A stretch of DNA of 64,000 nucleotides. Source: Lutjanus erythropterus. Taxonomy: Eukaryota; Chordata; Actinopteri; Lutjaniformes; Lutjanidae. The notes under the pieces were generated by a model that searched no databases, was not told where the DNA came from, and saw only the letters and a program-made list of their open reading frames with translations. Positions within the stretch are counted from its first letter, which is position 1. Each line of letters begins with the position of its first letter. The translations under genes were made by a program, and so were the position numbers. The stretch lies in assembly GCA_020091685.1 (NCBI GenBank), contig CM034613.1, forward strand, positions 17,318,932 through 17,382,931, read 5' to 3'. Shown here in pieces: positions 59,935 to 64,000 of this stretch.

Positions 59935-60417
59935 CCAGTGGTTTTCAACCCTTTTCTTGCCCAGGGTACACCAAAGGCCAAGCCAAAATCTCAAGACACA
60001 CCTGCATTCATATCCATGTAAAATAACCTCTATAATCCACCAAACCAAAGGAGGCAGCGGGCACGAGCCAGAGGCACAGTCAGAGGCAGAGTTGCCAGAG
60101 TGTGGGCTGGAATAAAATAAGGTGTCAATCAATCAGGGCCTTTGATGTGTCACACTAATAATTCTCACCATCCGGTAACTGTGAAAACTGCACACACTGG
60201 GATTCACTTTGATGGAAGGCCTTTAAAGGATTTTTTTTTTTTACAGCATTAATGGGAAATGAGAACTTTCAAAGTAGTTAATTTTAAATTAATTCAGAAC
60301 TTTTTGTACAGTTGTATATTGCTATAACAATGTATGGTTGTCACAAAGTCCCACAGCACACCTGAACTTGCCTCAGGGCACACCAGTGTGCCTCAGCACA
60401 CCATCTGGGAACCACCG
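59935..60417. mobile_element. Possible hAT-like non-autonomous element
   Basis: The left edge, CCAGTGGTTTTCAACCC, and the right edge, CATCTGGGAACCACC, are roughly inverted, like the CAGTGGTTCTCAA ends of many hAT elements. The interior repeats GGGTACACC/GGGCACACC words near the ends (CAGGGTACACCAAAGGCC and CAGGGCACACCAGTGTGCC). No clear 8 bp target duplication is visible, so the call is tentative. Confidence 0.5.
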
Positions 60418-60589
60418 ACCATGTTTATCATCTCAGTTTAGTGTGTCGGCAAGCTAATGTTTGCTAAGCAGCACGAAACAAAAAGTATAGCTGAGGCTGA
60501 TGGGACTGTCATTAGTGTTGCTAAGTGTGTGGTTGTAAACCAAAGTATTGGACAAATTATGATTTGATCTGATGATGATACTAAATAAG

Positions 60590-60850
60590 ACGTCTGGAGA
60601 CAACCGAAGTTGTTACAGTTCATCCTGAGGGAGACATGAATGTTTGCACCACATTTCATGAAAATACATCCAAAACAACTTCCCTCAAAACCGCAAATGT
60701 CAACCCCATGGTGGAAAAAGAGTTAAAGTCACCAAAGTCATTATGATTCATCAACAGGGCACCATGGACGTCTGCACAAAATTTTGTGACAATCCAGCCA
60801 ACGGTTGTTGAGTTGCTGAGAAGAAGTCTGGACCAAAGTGGTGGATTGTT
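60590..60850 (+). repeat. Dispersed repeat with CTGGACCAAAGTGGTGGA end
   Basis: CATCCTGAGGGAGACATGAA, then TTTCATGAAAATACATCC, then TGTGACAATCCAGCCAACGG and CTGGACCAAAGTGGTGGATT. I recall this order from a common teleost repeat. The half-repeat structure (two 'catgaatg/catggacg tctgcac' segments) suggests an internal duplication. Confidence 0.55.
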
Positions 60851-61688
60851 ATTCCCATCAGAATAAGAATCAGTTATGTTACAGTCGTTTTAGTATAGTA
60901 TAGTATAGTATAGTTTTAGTATATATACATATATATGTATAGAAAGAGAGAGCAAGAGAGTAGTTTTTTCAGTGAGTATTCCACAGTTGAAAATACATTT
61001 TTAAATAAATGATGTGGTTAGAGCTGCTGACCAGGGTGAAATAAGGCAAAGGGCCAGTGTCCAATACCCTGAGGGGGAGGAGTCGAATAGTTTCAGCTAT
61101 GCTGTGCTAAAAATGACAAATGTTTAATTGAAAAATAGTTGGCAATTTATTTTCTGTCAATCAACAAATCAGCTTGTTCGACTTATCTGCCTCTCCAAAC
61201 TAACACCAGAACAATATTTTCTTTGAGAAACACCAGCATGTCCATTTTTTTCTCTGAAAAGAAGAAGCCATTTACTGGGGACAGTCGTAAACAAACTTTG
61301 AACAACTAAAATTTAAACAATTGTGATTTAAACCAAGACTACATATCTGCCAAAGCATTTTTTCCCCCAAAAGTATAGAGAGTTGATACCCAGCTCTGGT
61401 CGTGGCTGCTACTATAGATTTCATATTAAGACGTAATAATCTAATTTCCTCTTTACTGCCCCCCGTTTGTCTTTCATATCACTCCAGAACGTCATCAAAG
61501 GAGATATAACAATGTGAGGGTTAATAGGTCCTGTTCCAAAGAGGCCTCCTGACCTTCCTCTGACAGTACAAATGGCCGTCCATTACAAGGCGTCACCAAT
61601 AAAGGGTCGTCGTGTCGCCCCGTCCCTGAGACCACCCAGGTCAAGGCAGACCTCAGTAACATTCCCAGCACTCCCCTGACTGTGAGCA

Positions 61689-61701
61689 GGGTCAAAGGTC
61701 A
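61689..61701 (+). promoter_or_regulatory. DR1-type nuclear receptor motif
   Basis: GGGTCA-A-AGGTCA is a perfect direct repeat of two half-sites with a one-base spacer, the consensus for RXR heterodimers (PPAR, COUP-TF) and HNF4. It lies in a non-repeat block of the probable upstream dok7 intron. Occupancy is unknown, and a 13 bp match can occur by chance. Confidence 0.35.
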
Positions 61702-64000
61702 GCAGAAAAGTCTGCTCTAATGGTCTGCACCAGTGGAAATTAAAGATGTATGGCGTGTTTCGTGCTGTTGTGACATGAATCTGATTAAGAAGCATCTCAT
61801 CTCTTCAGGTTAAGACTCTGAGGCAGAATTTAATTTCGTCAAATATTTTCCTTTTTGAAGACAACACGCGCTCTTGTCATGCTTTTGATAGCAGGTGACT
61901 GAACATCAGGTGCACTGCCAAAAGCTAGAGTACGAAAAAAACACACAAAGCAAAACAAAGAACAGGTGGCGTGGCTTGTTTGGTTTACAACCCGATAAAG
62001 ATTCTGTGTAGGAACAAAAACAACTCAAGTGGACCCTTCTGGCCTCTCGCCTGAAAAGTGATAAAACACAGCATCCATACAAAGTAACAGAACCTATTAA
62101 ATCGTATTCTGTACGTGGGAAGTGTAAATTAGCTTGAATCTTCACTCAGAGCCAAAGCTGGCCTTATTATTCTTACAGCAGCAGAGTCATCCAAGCAGCC
62201 AAACATTAAAGGGATAGTTTGTTTTTGGGCAACTGTGGTCTTCTTTCTTTTATGAGTTTGTTTCTGAGACAAACTCATTAATGTCTGGGAACCAGTGCCG
62301 GCTTCCCGCAGAGGTACAACTTCTCCAACCCATGAATTTCTTCCTTCATATTGCAATTAAAAACTTTATACATACATTTTAACAATATCTTGTTTAGTTC
62401 CTCCCAAATAAAACAAACGGAGGGATCCCTGAAGCAACACTGAAGGAGTGCTCTTATATCACTGTGACTGTCTTAAAAGCAGCACAACAAGCTACAAACA
62501 CTGACATTTTGCCACTTTAAAGCAGAGATCAAACTGAAAAAGTATCTGCTGAATGAAAACCAAAAGTACAGGCACGCTATTTGTGGTTTTAGAGAGATCA
62601 ACACTAAGTCCCAAGGTCATGAGAAGATATAAAGGGCTGGAAGGAAATCAGAGGATTTGTAACCTTTGTAATGAAGAAATTAGGTGCTTTTTTTGAAGAA
62701 TGTCTTTCCTTTGTTTAAGTAACATTGTTGTACTGTAGCCCCGCCGTGCACCAGTGCTTTATTATATTGTGTTCTGTTTGTGCTCCATACCATGGTACCA
62801 TGATCACGTTAATAAATTAAAAAATACAAACTTAACTTAGCATCACTTTGTCCAATATTTACACTTATTTTAGCCCGATTTTTATTCTCCACCACCTCCA
62901 CTGGGAAATATCTGCTTTTAAGCTGGTAAATACTCTCACCAGTCTGTCTGCCGTTTGGTGCAGCGGGTGTGGTGTACAGTGAGCTTTTTACAGCCGTTTT
63001 TCATTCAGAAACAAGTGTGGTAAGTGTTTTAAACATGCGGTAAATGCTGAAAAGAGCCCTTAAACACGTCTCCTGTCCATCACTTTGGCTTGCTTGCTGA
63101 AAACCTATACACCTTGAGGATAAACAATCAAGCAGGACACCAACAAAAGGTCGGACAAATGCAGCTCACAGTTCTACAGCTGCTACAACCAGAAGTGAGA
63201 GGACCAACGCCACCGTTACACCACCTCTCCTCCCTGGTGTGTGGATAAACTGTGCTGAGAGATTACATGTCACAGGAATGCACGCCCTTCAACACGCAAA
63301 CATTCAGACACACCTTCGTGTTTACTTGCATTTCTCCTTATGTGTACATTAAGATGCAAGTGGCATTTGACCGTTTGCATATTATGCGAGATCCACTGCC
63401 GAAGATTTAATGGAGCTAAATAAATCACACATCACATTCTCAAGTGTCATGTTTCCAACGAGGTCATCATGTGTCCACAACGCTCTGATGTCTCCAGCGT
63501 TCCCTTCATGTCTGTGTCTGTCCTCTCCAGGTGTTGACACACACTCATCTCTACTTTAATGGCTTCATGTCTATTCGAAGATGTAAACTGTGGTGTACCT
63601 TATCACACGGACACACACACAGCTGTTCTAGCTGAGGTTTGGGATAACGCCTGCTTCTCAAAAACAACCTTTCTGGAGTGACTCATGGAGCCGAATTTTT
63701 AGGCGCAGCAGGGGGGATCCTGCACAGACTGGATAATTTCCCCCCAGCAGGTTTCTTGTTGTCATGAAGCAGCTGGGTTTTTTTAGTGTCCTACCATTTA
63801 CACCATAAGCTTGCCATTACTCATCTAGGTAAATCAAATTGGCAATAACAGCCCACGATTTCAGTTTTATTACTAATATTTGGATTTAATTGCACTCACA
63901 TTGCAAACAAGTATGTAAACACCCAAACACATTACACATCAACATTACACCAATGTGTGGTTGTTCAACGTCTTCCTCCGACACCACAGGCATGGATCTG

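Larger units (their letters stand above)
58898..64000 (-). other. dok7: Probable upstream dok7 intron, no exon found
   Basis: I looked on the minus strand for the preceding PTB exon, which should contain a motif like DLRRYG or a G-x-R-C-G-Y-W end, and did not find it. The PH-PTB 5' exons probably lie beyond 64000. Repeats include GATTAAT-type sequence at 59650-59860, a possible hAT-like element (59935-60417) and a dispersed repeat (60590-60850). The composition at 61540-61715 is less AT-rich and contains a direct-repeat nuclear receptor motif. Confidence 0.6.

Overview
This 64 kb window looks like teleost fish DNA, probably a percomorph. It is AT-rich, has long introns, and is full of short interspersed repeats of kinds common in fish genomes. 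These include TTAA-flanked MITEs, the AGCATAAAGACTGG family, GATTAAT-type fragments, a tRNA-headed SINE, an L1-like LINE tail and a GGGCCCGAGCACCC-ended element. The taxon is inferred from repeat style and protein similarity recalled from memory. No database was searched.

One protein-coding gene is well supported: dok7 (docking protein 7, the muscle MuSK activator), on the minus strand. Nine exons lie between 58897 and 21603, and all eight introns between them are phase-compatible. The 5' exons (PH domain and the first part of the PTB domain) are not visible and probably lie beyond 64000. The first three exons here encode the end of the PTB domain, a linker, and the serine-rich region with two Crk-type YxxP tyrosines. 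They match the human protein as I recall it.

The gene does not stop where the 504-residue human protein ends. At that point there is a good splice donor, and six further exons (41134 to 21603) add 389 residues. This tail has four YxxM motifs, a YVNI motif and a YAQI motif, an insulin-receptor-substrate-like arrangement of potential SH2 docking sites. Reading through the donor instead gives a short form that ends 19 codons later.

Layout: 1-21158 is 3' flank with no recognisable gene, only repeats and a long TATG microsatellite at 12158-12513. 21159-21602 is the likely minimal 3' UTR. 21603-58897 is dok7. 58898-64000 is probably the upstream intron. Large insertions sit in the introns: a 2.1 kb near-perfect palindrome (24784-26905), a 3 kb element with inverted ends, internal tandem duplications and a very CpG-rich end (43118-46107), an 858 bp MITE (54459-55316) and a LINE fragment (52320-52990). 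I saw no tRNA, rRNA, CRISPR or prokaryotic features.
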